A stretch of 37,970 bases of DNA, taken from IMG/VR virus record IMGVR_UViG_3300042362_000122, positions 1-37,970 of that record, one strand, 5' to 3'. Made by a program: the position numbers and the translations under genes. Below, piece after piece: positions 23,664-30,959 of this stretch (its first letter is position 1; every line of letters begins with the position of its first letter). Origin of the DNA: a virus. The notes below the pieces were generated by a model. The model was not told the DNA's origin. It searched no databases and saw only the letters and a program-made list of their open reading frames with translations.

Positions 23664-25636
23664 GCATCCTGTGGATTGATTTCGAGACGCGCAGCCGGTG
23701 TGACCTGCCGGCGCGCGGCGTCTACAACTACGCGCAAGACCCCAGCACTGAAGTGCTGTGCATGTCTTACGCCTTCAACGACGAAGACGTCGTTACATGG
23801 CGCGCGGGCGAGCCCTTCCCGCACCGCGTCTACGACGCTGTGCAGTACGGCATCACCATTCGCGCCCACAACGCCGCTTTTGAGCGCCTGATCTGGACGT
23901 ATGTCCTCGCGCCTGACTACAACCTCCCGACGCCGCGTTTGGAGCAGTTCTATTGCACCGCTGCGCAGGCTAGAGCCAACTGCGGCCCGGGTAGTCTGGA
24001 GGACGTGGGGCGCTTTGCCAGCGCCGACATGAAGAAGGACTACCGTGGCGCGCAGCTGATCCGTCTGCTGTCCGTGCCGCAGGCCGACGGCACCTTCCGC
24101 AAAGACCCTGAGCTGCTGGCTGAGATGGTCGCCTACTGCGAGCAGGACGTGCGCGCTATGCGGGCCATCTCCAAGGCCATGCGCGACCTGAGCGCCGAAG
24201 AGCTGGCCGACTACCACACCAACGAACGCATCAATGACCGGGGCGTGCTGGTCGACGTCGACCTGTGCAAGGCCGCCGTCAAGTACGCCAGCGACGAGCT
24301 GGTCGAGATTGAAGAGATCGTGGCCGAGGTCACCGAGGGCGAGATTCAGTCGGTGCGCAGCCCCAAGATGCGCGAGTGGGTGCTGGAGCGGGTTGGCGAG
24401 CAGGCGCGCAAGATGATGACCGTCTACAAGGACGGCGAGCAGAAGTTCAGCATTGACAAAACCGTGCGCGCCAACCTGTTGGCGTTCGCCGAGGAGAACC
24501 CCGATGAAGTACCGCCCGACGTTGCGGAAGTTATCCAGTGCGCCGACGACCTCTGGGCGTCAAGCGTTGCGAAGTTCAGCCGCCTCGCAGCTCTTGCAGA
24601 CGACGAAGACCGTCGGGTGCGAGGAGCCTTTGTATTTGCGGGTGGATCTGCTACGGGACGGGCGTCGTCCTACGGCGCTCAAGTTCACAACTTTACCCGG
24701 AAGGTCGCGGCTGCCCCAGAAGACGTTCGTCATGCAATGGTCAGAGGTCATGCGATTGTCCCAAAGTACGGAAAGCGCGTAACCGACGTTCTGAAGGGAA
24801 TGCTTCGTCCTGCGCTTGTGCCGGCGCCGGGGCATGTGCTCATCGTAGCAGACTGGTCTGCGATCGAGGCGCGCATGAACCCGTGGCTGTCGGCCGATGC
24901 GACGTCCGAAGCCAAGCTGGAGCTGTTTCGCACCGGCGCTGACGTCTACAAGGTCAACGCCAGCAAGACCTTCCACGTCAGCGTGGGCGAGATCGACAAA
25001 GAGCAGCGCCAGATCGGCAAGGTGCAGGAGCTGGCCTGCGGCTACGGCGGCGGCGTCGGCGCCTTCGCTGCAATGGGCCGCATCTACGGCGTGCACCTGC
25101 CCGAGTCGGACGCCCGCCGGATGGTCGACGCATGGCGCCGGGCTAACCCTTGGGCTGTCGCCTACTGGACAGCGCTGGAGTCGGCCTACACCCGGGCCAT
25201 GCGCCACAAGAACCATGAGTTCCACGCCGGCCGCGTGACGTACATGTTCGACGGCCAGCACCTGTGGTACGCCCTGCCATCGGGCCGCATCCTGTGCTAC
25301 CCCTATGCCCGGCTGGAAAGCGACGGGGTATCCTACGCCAAGGCGTCATGGAAGCCCGCAGCCGATGCCAAGGAGTGGCCCCGGGCGCGGCTGTGGAAGG
25401 GTCTGGCTTGCGAAAATATCACGCAGGCTGCGGCCAACGACGTCCTGCGCGCGTCCCTACGCCAGCTCGACGGCGTGGTGCTGCATGTGCACGACGAGAT
25501 CGTGCTGGAGGTGCCGCAGGACACCGCAGACGCTGCCAAGGCGCGGCTGCATGAGGTGATGTGCACCCCGCCGGTATGGGCAAACGGTCTGCCCTTGGAG
25601 GCCGAAGTCAATGTGATGACCAGATACGGAAAGTAA
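23660..25636 (+). CDS. Family A DNA polymerase with 3'-5' exonuclease
   Basis: The protein has 658 residues. The proofreading domain shows D7 and E9 (IDFETRS), HNAAFE at 70-75, and YCEQD at 159-163. The polymerase shows GRASSYGAQVHNF at 323-335, motif A DWSAIEAR at 398-405, motif B RQIGKVQELACGYG at 450-463 and motif C HDE at 611-613. All catalytic residues are present. There is no 5'-3' exonuclease domain, as in other phage replicases. The GTG start at 23660 overlaps the previous stop. It replicates the genome with the PrimPol/helicase directly downstream. Codon use relaxes at about 24490-24850, between the exonuclease and palm. Confidence 0.95.
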   Translation: MSILWIDFETRSRCDLPARGVYNYAQDPSTEVLCMSYAFNDEDVVTWRAGEPFPHRVYDAVQYGITIRAHNAAFERLIWTYVLAPDYNLPTPRLEQFYCTAAQARANCGPGSLEDVGRFASADMKKDYRGAQLIRLLSVPQADGTFRKDPELLAEMVAYCEQDVRAMRAISKAMRDLSAEELADYHTNERINDRGVLVDVDLCKAAVKYASDELVEIEEIVAEVTEGEIQSVRSPKMREWVLERVGEQARKMMTVYKDGEQKFSIDKTVRANLLAFAEENPDEVPPDVAEVIQCADDLWASSVAKFSRLAALADDEDRRVRGAFVFAGGSATGRASSYGAQVHNFTRKVAAAPEDVRHAMVRGHAIVPKYGKRVTDVLKGMLRPALVPAPGHVLIVADWSAIEARMNPWLSADATSEAKLELFRTGADVYKVNASKTFHVSVGEIDKEQRQIGKVQELACGYGGGVGAFAAMGRIYGVHLPESDARRMVDAWRRANPWAVAYWTALESAYTRAMRHKNHEFHAGRVTYMFDGQHLWYALPSGRILCYPYARLESDGVSYAKASWKPAADAKEWPRARLWKGLACENITQAAANDVLRASLRQLDGVVLHVHDEIVLEVPQDTADAAKARLHEVMCTPPVWANGLPLEAEVNVMTRYGK

Positions 25637-25639
25637 AAA

Positions 25640-27964
25640 ATGACAAAACAGGCAACTATGCAATTTCTGGAATTTCTGACAGGACTGGCGCCGGAGGGAG
25701 AGACGGCGCTGATCGTGCGGCAGAAACCGCAGCGCAAGGACGGCGAGATTCAGCTGCACGCTGACGGGGCCGTCAAGTGCACATGGCCGGCGTACCTGCC
25801 CGACATCAAACGCATCAAGGACGATCAGGCATGGTACGGCAACACCGCCAGCTTCATCGTCGATCGCTTCCGCGACGGCCACATCAGCGCCGGCGCTGCC
25901 AATTGCGAGTACTGCCTTGTGCTGGTGCTCGACGATATTGGCACCAAGTCCAAAGAACCCTCACTGGCGCCGACGTGGAAGATGGAGACGTCGCCCGGTA
26001 GCTTTCAGTGGGGCTACGCCTTCAGCGACGACCAGCCCACCAAGGCCGAGTTCTCTGCGGCCATCAAGGCCATCGCCGACGCCGGCTACACCGACCCCGG
26101 GGCGATCAACGCTGTCAGAAACTTCAGGCTGCCGGGCTCGATCAATCTGAAGCCCGGCCGCAACAACTTCGCGGCCAAGCTGGCCGAGTTCCACCCCGAG
26201 CGTGAGTTCTCCCTGCAAGAGATATGCGACGCCCTCGGCGTCGTGCCGGCCGAAGCCGACTCGCTGACCGTGCGGCCCATTCGCGTGCACGACACCGGCG
26301 GCGACGACGTCTTTGCGTGGCTGTCCGAGAAGGGGCTGGTGCTGCGCAACCCGAACCCTGAGGGCTGGGCCGGCGTCATCTGCCCGAACCACACCGAGCA
26401 CACCGACGGCAACCCAGAGGGCCGCTACCTGCCGGCCTCGCGGGCCTACTGCTGCCTGCACTCGCACTGCATCGACTTCGACACCAAGACCTTTCTTCAG
26501 TGGGTGGCCGACAACGGCGGCCCCAAGCATGACCCGGGCATTCGCGACGACCTGATGGCGTCGGTCATGCACGATGCCCTCCAGAAGTTGGAGCCCACCA
26601 CGTTCTTCACCGACGACGCTGCCAAGGTCATCGAGGAGGTCGAGCGCAAGGAGGTCGGCCGGCTGCAGAAGGCGCAGTGGTATGAACGATTCGCCTACGT
26701 CCAGACTGACGACAGTTACTTCGACATGATCGACCGGCGCGAGATCAGCCGGGGCACGTTTAACGCCATCTTCCGGCATGTGTCGTGCCGCTCGATCCAC
26801 AACCAGCGCAAGGTCGAGGCCAGCGTGTGCTTCGACGAGAACCGCCAGAGCATGAATGCCAAGACCCTGATCGGGATCACCTACGCCGCCGGCGAGTCGG
26901 TGCTGGTGGCCCGGGACGGCGACGTCTACGGCAACCGCTGGCGAGACGCCCGGCCGGTCGTGGACAAGCGCGGCCTTGCGTCCGTGACGCCGTGGCTGGA
27001 GCACTGCGCGGCGCTGGTGCCTGATGCCAGCGAGCGCGAGCACCTGTTCAACGTCATGGCGTACAAGGTGCAGCACCCGGAAGTCAAGATCAATCACGCT
27101 GTGCTGCACGGCGGCGATCAGGGCTGCGGCAAGGACACCATGTGGGCGCCCTTCATCTGGGCCATCTGCGGCCCGGGCATGAAGAACCGGGGCTTGCTGG
27201 ACAACGACACGCTCAACAGCCAGTGGGGCTATCAGCTGGAGTCCGAGATTCTCATCATCAATGAGCTGAAGGAGCCAGAGGCGCGGGAGCGCCGGGCGCT
27301 GGCGAACAAGCTCAAGCCCATCATCGCGGCCCCGCCGGAGATGCTGCCGATCAACCGTAAGGGTTTGCACCCATACGACATGGTCAACCGCATGTTTGTG
27401 CTCGCGTTCTCCAACGACCCTGTGCCGATCTCGATTGACAGCCAAGACCGGCGCTGGTTCTGCATATGGTCGTCGGCCCCGCGCATGAATCCTGACGCGG
27501 CCTTGAAGCTGTGGAACTGGTACAAGGGCGGCGGCTTTGAGGCGATCGCCAGCTGGCTGTACGCCCGTGATGTGAGCGCGTTCAATCCTGCGGCGTCGCC
27601 GTCATGGACAGAATTCAAGGCCAACCTTGTCGAACACGGCATGAGCCTTGCCGAGTCGTATCTGGTCGACTTGATGCGCGAGCGCAAGGGTGAGTTCGCC
27701 CGGGGCGTGGTCGGCTCGCCGTTCCACGCGCTGTGCGACCGTCTGGCCGGTGCTGCGCCGTCGGGCGTCAAGGTGCCTCAGGCTGCGCTGCTGCACGCGC
27801 TCAAAGAGGCCAACTGGGTTGACCTTGGACGTGTATCGTCCGGCGACCTGCCCAGCAAAAAGCACCTGTTCTGCGCGCCCGATATGGTCGGCATAGTCAG
27901 CAAGTCTGAAATGCGTCGGCTGGTCGAGGAGGCGCCTCCGCTGCGCATGGCACTTGTGAAGTGA
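25640..27964 (+). CDS. Primase-polymerase / SF3 helicase replication protein
   Basis: The protein has 774 residues. The N-terminal domain looks like an archaeo-eukaryotic (RepB/PrimPol-type) primase: LVLDD with D98 and D99, then RNFRLPGSINLKPGR at 160-174. Residues 248-277 form a candidate zinc site (C248, H251, C271 or C272, H274, C277). The C-terminal half is a DUF5906/D5-like SF3 helicase: Walker A GGDQGCGKDT at 491-500, Walker B ILIINE at 537-542, sensor AFSND at 589-593 and arginine finger DRR at 603-605. It should open the origin, unwind and prime. Repeats that could be its binding sites begin 3 bp after its stop. Confidence 0.88.
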   Translation: MTKQATMQFLEFLTGLAPEGETALIVRQKPQRKDGEIQLHADGAVKCTWPAYLPDIKRIKDDQAWYGNTASFIVDRFRDGHISAGAANCEYCLVLVLDDIGTKSKEPSLAPTWKMETSPGSFQWGYAFSDDQPTKAEFSAAIKAIADAGYTDPGAINAVRNFRLPGSINLKPGRNNFAAKLAEFHPEREFSLQEICDALGVVPAEADSLTVRPIRVHDTGGDDVFAWLSEKGLVLRNPNPEGWAGVICPNHTEHTDGNPEGRYLPASRAYCCLHSHCIDFDTKTFLQWVADNGGPKHDPGIRDDLMASVMHDALQKLEPTTFFTDDAAKVIEEVERKEVGRLQKAQWYERFAYVQTDDSYFDMIDRREISRGTFNAIFRHVSCRSIHNQRKVEASVCFDENRQSMNAKTLIGITYAAGESVLVARDGDVYGNRWRDARPVVDKRGLASVTPWLEHCAALVPDASEREHLFNVMAYKVQHPEVKINHAVLHGGDQGCGKDTMWAPFIWAICGPGMKNRGLLDNDTLNSQWGYQLESEILIINELKEPEARERRALANKLKPIIAAPPEMLPINRKGLHPYDMVNRMFVLAFSNDPVPISIDSQDRRWFCIWSSAPRMNPDAALKLWNWYKGGGFEAIASWLYARDVSAFNPAASPSWTEFKANLVEHGMSLAESYLVDLMRERKGEFARGVVGSPFHALCDRLAGAAPSGVKVPQAALLHALKEANWVDLGRVSSGDLPSKKHLFCAPDMVGIVSKSEMRRLVEEAPPLRMALVK

Positions 27965-27966
27965 CG

Positions 27967-28073
27967 AAAAACGGGAGCGTTGCCCTGCAAAAAACGGGAG
28001 CTTCGCCCTGCAAGAATCCAAAAAACGGGAGCGTTTGCCTGCAAAAAACGGGAGCGTTTGCCTGCAGGAATCC
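27967..28073. repeat. Four iteron-like direct repeats, candidate origin
   Basis: Copies lie at 27967-27988, 27989-28011, 28020-28042 and 28043-28065. Each has an A5-A6 run, then ACGGGAGC, then a CTGC end. The last two copies are identical over 23 bp. The array is two pairs, each pair followed by an 8-bp spacer (AAGAATCC at 28012, AGGAATCC at 28066). Period, A-tracts and place beside the replication initiator gene fit iterons. Function is inferred. Confidence 0.75.
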
Positions 28074-28302
28074 ATGCGCGGCGCTCCCTCGCGCGTATGG
28101 CCGGGCGGCCGGCCGGGCGGCCGCGCGCCGGCAGCAGCTCGGCGGCCACCGGCCCGGCCGCGCGCCGGCCAGCTGGCGCCAACGGCCACGGCCGGCAGCA
28201 GCTCGGCGGCCAGCTGGCGGCCGCTCAGGCGCGCGCAGCAGCTCGGGCAGGCCACGGCCCCGGCCGGCGGCCGGCGGCCAGCTGGCGGCCCGGCCCGGGC
28301 AT
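28074..28302. repeat. Extreme-GC, low-complexity repeat stretch
   Basis: No convincing gene is present. The sequence is almost only G and C, made of overlapping GGCC, CCGG, GCGC and CAGCTG words. A 22-bp word is present twice (28127-28148 and 28191-28212), and its first 18 bp recur at 31084-31101. CCAGCTGGCGGCC occurs at 28210 and 28278 and again at 31074. It forms the left flank of the island and would be rich in hairpins. Confidence 0.8.
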
Positions 28303-28332
28303 AAAAAAGCCCCGACGGTTTAGCGTCGGGGC
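28303..28332 (-). terminator. Terminator of the leftward island operon
   Basis: GCCCCGACG (28309-28317) and CGTCGGGGC (28324-28332) form a perfect 9-bp stem with a 6-base loop. On the - strand it is followed by six T (28308-28303). It lies 49 bp after the last tiny gene of the operon. Confidence 0.88.
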
Positions 28333-28380
28333 GGGAAAGCCGGGAGGGCCGGCCGGGGCAACTGCGCGCGCTGCGCGCGG

Positions 28381-28443
28381 TTATAAGTCTAGCAGCTCGA
28401 CCAGCAGCGCGGCCACGATAAGGCCGCAGAGAATCAAGAGCAT
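28381..28443 (-). CDS. 20-residue membrane microprotein
   Basis: The ATG at 28443 begins a 20-residue protein, MLLILCGLIVAALLVELLDL, which is one membrane helix with two late acidic residues. An AAGGGG site sits exactly 6 bases upstream, and its AA overlaps the TAA of the preceding gene. This arrangement repeats at the other two junctions of the operon, and a terminator follows, so translation is credible despite the size. It could act with the 61-residue membrane protein, like a toxin, lysis or envelope-modifying peptide. No homology is known to me. Confidence 0.55.
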   Translation of the reverse strand: MLLILCGLIVAALLVELLDL

Positions 28444-28453
28444 GGCCGGCCCC

Positions 28454-28639
28454 TTAAAAGAGGGCCATCGCAAGCCAGAGCACGCCATAAAACCCGATCG
28501 ACGCGGCCACCACGGCCGCGTAAAAGTAAGGGCCCCGGCCGTCGTCGAATTGAGCGCGCCAGCGCTCATGCCGCGTCGTCGGGATTGTCGAGAATGTCAG
28601 GCGGCCATTGTGGCCGCGTCGGTGAAATAGGTTTCGCAT
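28454..28639 (-). CDS. Small single-span membrane protein
   Basis: The protein has 61 residues from the ATG at 28639, placed 6 bases after an AAGGGG site. The N-terminal 37 residues are basic and polar (MRNLFHRRGHNGRLTF). Residues 39-61 are a membrane helix ending GFYGVLWLAMALF. The order predicts cytoplasmic N-terminus and inner-membrane anchoring. It lies between the cysteine-rich protein and a 20-residue membrane peptide. No family is recognised. Confidence 0.6.
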   Translation of the reverse strand: MRNLFHRRGHNGRLTFSTIPTTRHERWRAQFDDGRGPYFYAAVVAASIGFYGVLWLAMALF

Positions 28640-28650
28640 GGTTTGCCCCT

Positions 28651-29316
28651 TCAATTGGTGAGACGAATATCAATAACGCGTCGGCGCGTGCCATGAGCGG
28701 GAAAGCCCACAATGGCCGCGCGCTGGCGCTGGCAGAGCTGGCACGTCGCGCAACTCACGTCATCGCGCTGCGTGGCCGGGCATATGACCACGGGCCGGCC
28801 GGCCGGCGTCGCCGTGTTCATGGTTTGCGTCGACGGTAAGACGACGACGACGGGGCCGGCCCCGGTGGCCGCGAGCCGGTCGGCGTCGGCTAGGTCATTG
28901 GCCGATAGATTGACGGTAAAGCCCCATTCGTTGGCCGCGCGAATCCATCGCAAGCTCTCGGCGTCGCGGTAATGCGAATAAGTAAAGCCCCGGCGGCCAC
29001 GGTTTGCGGCCACCAGCTGGCCGAGCGCGGCCGGGTCGACCGTCTGGCCGTCGCCGGGTAAGTCGCCGGCCTGATTGTGGCGCCAGAGCTGGCCGGCCGG
29101 CAGTGCGGCCACGGCCGCGACGAATTCGGGCCAGAACTGGCCGCGCTGGCCGGTCGAGACGGCCGACCAATGCAAGGCCAGCGGCCCGGCGGCCGCGTAG
29201 CACTCGGCGCGCATGGCGCAGTCGGCCGGGCATGTCGCGCGCTCGGACGTCGAGACGGGGATCGGGCCGGTTTTCACATTGGCCGATTTTGGGCTTAGGT
29301 GTACGCGGTACATCAT
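28651..29316 (-). CDS. Cysteine-rich putative Fe-S enzyme, GP88-like
   Basis: The protein has 221 residues. An N-terminal cluster CPADCAMRAECYA holds C29, C33 and C39 next to a CYA motif, followed by H49. RHNQAGDLPGDG follows near residue 80, then alternating strands and helices (GFTYSHYRD, GFTVNLSANDLADADRL, GPVVVVLPS). A second cluster holds C169, C179, C182 and C185 (SCATCQLC). CxxxC...CYA openings occur in phage GP88 and Gp37/Gp68-type proteins, some of which resemble radical-SAM barrels. An Fe-S or zinc role is therefore likely, but the reaction is unknown. It is preceded by an AAGGGG site overlapping the DUF932 stop. The sequence is dense in GGCC words, unlike the phage core. Confidence 0.65.
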   Translation of the reverse strand: MMYRVHLSPKSANVKTGPIPVSTSERATCPADCAMRAECYAAAGPLALHWSAVSTGQRGQFWPEFVAAVAALPAGQLWRHNQAGDLPGDGQTVDPAALGQLVAANRGRRGFTYSHYRDAESLRWIRAANEWGFTVNLSANDLADADRLAATGAGPVVVVLPSTQTMNTATPAGRPVVICPATQRDDVSCATCQLCQRQRAAIVGFPAHGTRRRVIDIRLTN

Positions 29317-29326
29317 GGCGCGCCCC

Positions 29327-30418
29327 TTAAACCAGCTCGACCATATCCAGCAGCTCGCCGGCGCCGGTTTCGAATTCGACGCGCTCGGCCGTCCAAGGGA
29401 TCGATTTAGCGTAGGCGGTCGCGCCGGTCACCACGTCCCACAGGGTTTCGATCGGCCGGCCCTCTTCGGCCATGTGCGCGGCCGCGACGCGCTGGCCGAC
29501 CTTCGGGCCGAAGCGCTTCGCCAAAAAATCCTCGACCTTATCGACCTTCGATCGCTGCGCGCCGACGAGCACGCGCTCGACCGAGCTGGCCGTCGACTGA
29601 GAGTAAGCCAGCAGCGCCGGGGCCACCTCTTCGACGAATCGATCGGGCGCGCTGGCCGTGTGCCTGATCGCGATTTCTTCCAGCTCATGCGCGCCCCAAA
29701 CGATGCGGTTCGCGCAAACGTAGTCGAAAAGGAAAGTCTTCACGCGCAGCGTGCCGGCGCCGACTTCGGAATTCGACACGAAGAACCCGCGCGCCAGCGT
29801 GCCGGTTTGGCCGTCGCGCCGGCCGGGCAGCTCGATGCGATTGTTTTCGTCGGCCAGAAAAACGAACATGTCGCGGTCGCCGGCGAATAGCGTCGTCGTC
29901 GCGCTGGTCACGGTTTCCAGCTGCTGGCCGAAGATACCCGGCACGCGAAAATTACCCGTCACGCCGTCGCCGAACCGATCGCGCAGCGCGTCGACCACGT
30001 CGCCGTTCCAAATGCGGCCATAACGCGGCCCAGTCATCGCGCGCATGACGGCGTCGCCGTTTTTGGTCAGCAGTACGCCGACGTCGCTGGCGTCGCGCTC
30101 GACGTGGAAACCGTAATTCAGGCAGTCGGCCGCGACCGGCGCCGGCAGCGAGCGCAGATAGGCGGCCGGCGCGCCGACCAGCTGCGCGGCCTGACCCATT
30201 GCCCAATTCGTCGGCGCGAAACCGTGGCCGCTCGGCCCTTCGATCAGCAGGCCATCGGCGCCGTCGGGCACGGCGCGCAGCTGGCGCGAGCTGACCACGG
30301 CCGCGCGACTGATCGCGCGCTGCGCGTGAAAATGCGCGGCCATTGCGTCGAGCGACGTAAAGCGCTCTTCTTCGGGACGGGTGGCCCATTGGCGGGATGC
30401 TTGCATGAGTGTGGACAT
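29327..30418 (-). CDS. DUF932 family protein
   Basis: The protein has 363 residues. The core resembles the phage/plasmid DUF932 family: FAPTNWAMGQAAQLVGAPAA, then NGDAVMRAMTGPRYGRIWNG, FVFLADENNRIE, GFFVSNSEVGAGTLRVKTF and DYVCANRIVWGAHELEEI. The C-terminal third is helical (KVDKVEDFLAKRFG). DUF932 proteins are common on phages and plasmids, and their molecular role is not established. The ATG at 30418 has an AAAGGA site. The stop (GTTTAA) overlaps the ribosome site of the Cys-rich gene. Codons are extremely GC-rich. It heads a leftward operon between replication and packaging genes. Confidence 0.8.
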   Translation of the reverse strand: MSTLMQASRQWATRPEEERFTSLDAMAAHFHAQRAISRAAVVSSRQLRAVPDGADGLLIEGPSGHGFAPTNWAMGQAAQLVGAPAAYLRSLPAPVAADCLNYGFHVERDASDVGVLLTKNGDAVMRAMTGPRYGRIWNGDVVDALRDRFGDGVTGNFRVPGIFGQQLETVTSATTTLFAGDRDMFVFLADENNRIELPGRRDGQTGTLARGFFVSNSEVGAGTLRVKTFLFDYVCANRIVWGAHELEEIAIRHTASAPDRFVEEVAPALLAYSQSTASSVERVLVGAQRSKVDKVEDFLAKRFGPKVGQRVAAAHMAEEGRPIETLWDVVTGATAYAKSIPWTAERVEFETGAGELLDMVELV

Positions 30419-30436
30419 GGTTCGGTTTCCTTTAGG

Positions 30437-30706
30437 TTAGGGTACTTTCGCGACGCGCACAATTGCGCGCCAGCCGTTAATGTAAGGCATTTTTTGGCAG
30501 TGTGCCGGGCAGCAGCAAAAAATTTCGGTCATTTCGGTCAGGCGCGCGGCCGAGCTGCCGAAGGCTTGATGTAAGTTTCGCGTCAGGGTTTTGCTGCCTG
30601 GGAGCGCGGCCGGTTTGTTGCGCGCCAGCTCGGGCGCGTTTTGTTCGGTCAGATGGGGCCGGTTTTCGGTCAGGGTTCGGTCGGCCGGCGCGATGACGTG
30701 ACCCAT
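30437..30706 (-). CDS. Possible first ORF of the island operon
   Basis: The reading frame has 89 residues from the ATG at 30706 and ends 18 bp before DUF932, with the DUF932 ribosome site right after its stop. The N-terminal 60 residues are of low complexity and reflect the TGACCGA repeat units (TENRPHLTEQ, LTEMTE). The end is more gene-like: IFCCCPAHCQKMPYINGWRA, with a Cys/His cluster, then IVRVAKVP. A 31-residue product from an internal ATG is an alternative. It could be a leader, a small zinc protein or a chance frame. Confidence 0.3.
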   Translation of the reverse strand: MGHVIAPADRTLTENRPHLTEQNAPELARNKPAALPGSKTLTRNLHQAFGSSAARLTEMTEIFCCCPAHCQKMPYINGWRAIVRVAKVP

Positions 30707-30949
30707 GATCAAAGCCGCGCCGCGCCTAGCTTTTTTGCCTTTTTCGGTCAGTTAGGTCATTTATTTGTATAGACTAGGAAAATATGTAATTTCACAATGT
30801 GAAATATGACAGTCGAGCCGGCGCGATTTATTTTCGCTGTCGAATTGACCTAATTGACCTAAACCGATGGCGCGCAGAAACGGCCGAAACCGGGCCCCGC
30901 GCATGCACTGCGCGTAAAAATCCGTTCGGGCTTTGGGTCAATTCGGTCA
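30523..30949. repeat. Field of 9-bp tandem repeats (consensus NTTNGGTCA)
   Basis: Tandem pairs with exact 9-bp phase: TTTCGGTCA at 30523 and 30532, TTTCGGTCA/GTTAGGTCA at 30742 and 30751, TTTGGGTCA/ATTCGGTCA at 30932 and 30941. A reversed pair AATTGACCT lies at 30843 and 30852. Single copies lie at 30643 and 30664, with a near copy at 30675. A 17-bp palindrome lies in the middle. Such phased repeats look like protein-binding iterons or operators. Confidence 0.75.
30789..30805. promoter_or_regulatory. Perfect 17-bp palindrome, probable operator
   Basis: ATTTCACA, a central A, then TGTGAAAT: eight perfectly paired bases on each side. It lies in the only AT-rich stretch between the leftward island operon and the terminase genes, flanked by the 9-bp repeats. 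A weak - strand -10 (TATACA at about 30771-30766) lies next to it, so a regulator dimer bound here could control the island operon. Confidence 0.65.
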
Positions 30950-30959
30950 ACCCCGAACC

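Noticed and set aside
25961-27445. Long - strand frame opposite the PrimPol/helicase (494 codons)
   Set aside because: Mirror of a GC-rich gene with intact catalytic motifs on the + strand; no ribosome site or motif of its own.
27967-28073. CRISPR array
   Set aside because: Repeats are nearly back to back, with only 8-bp spacers between pairs and no cas genes.
27980-28630. + strand frame of 216 codons through the repeats and GC-rich flank
   Set aside because: It crosses the repeat array, the low-complexity DNA and a terminator stem; the product is Ala/Arg/Pro-rich and reflects lack of stops in GC-rich DNA.
29213-29890. + strand frame of 225 codons opposite the DUF932 and Cys-rich genes
   Set aside because: Mirror of DUF932, whose family motifs are on the - strand.
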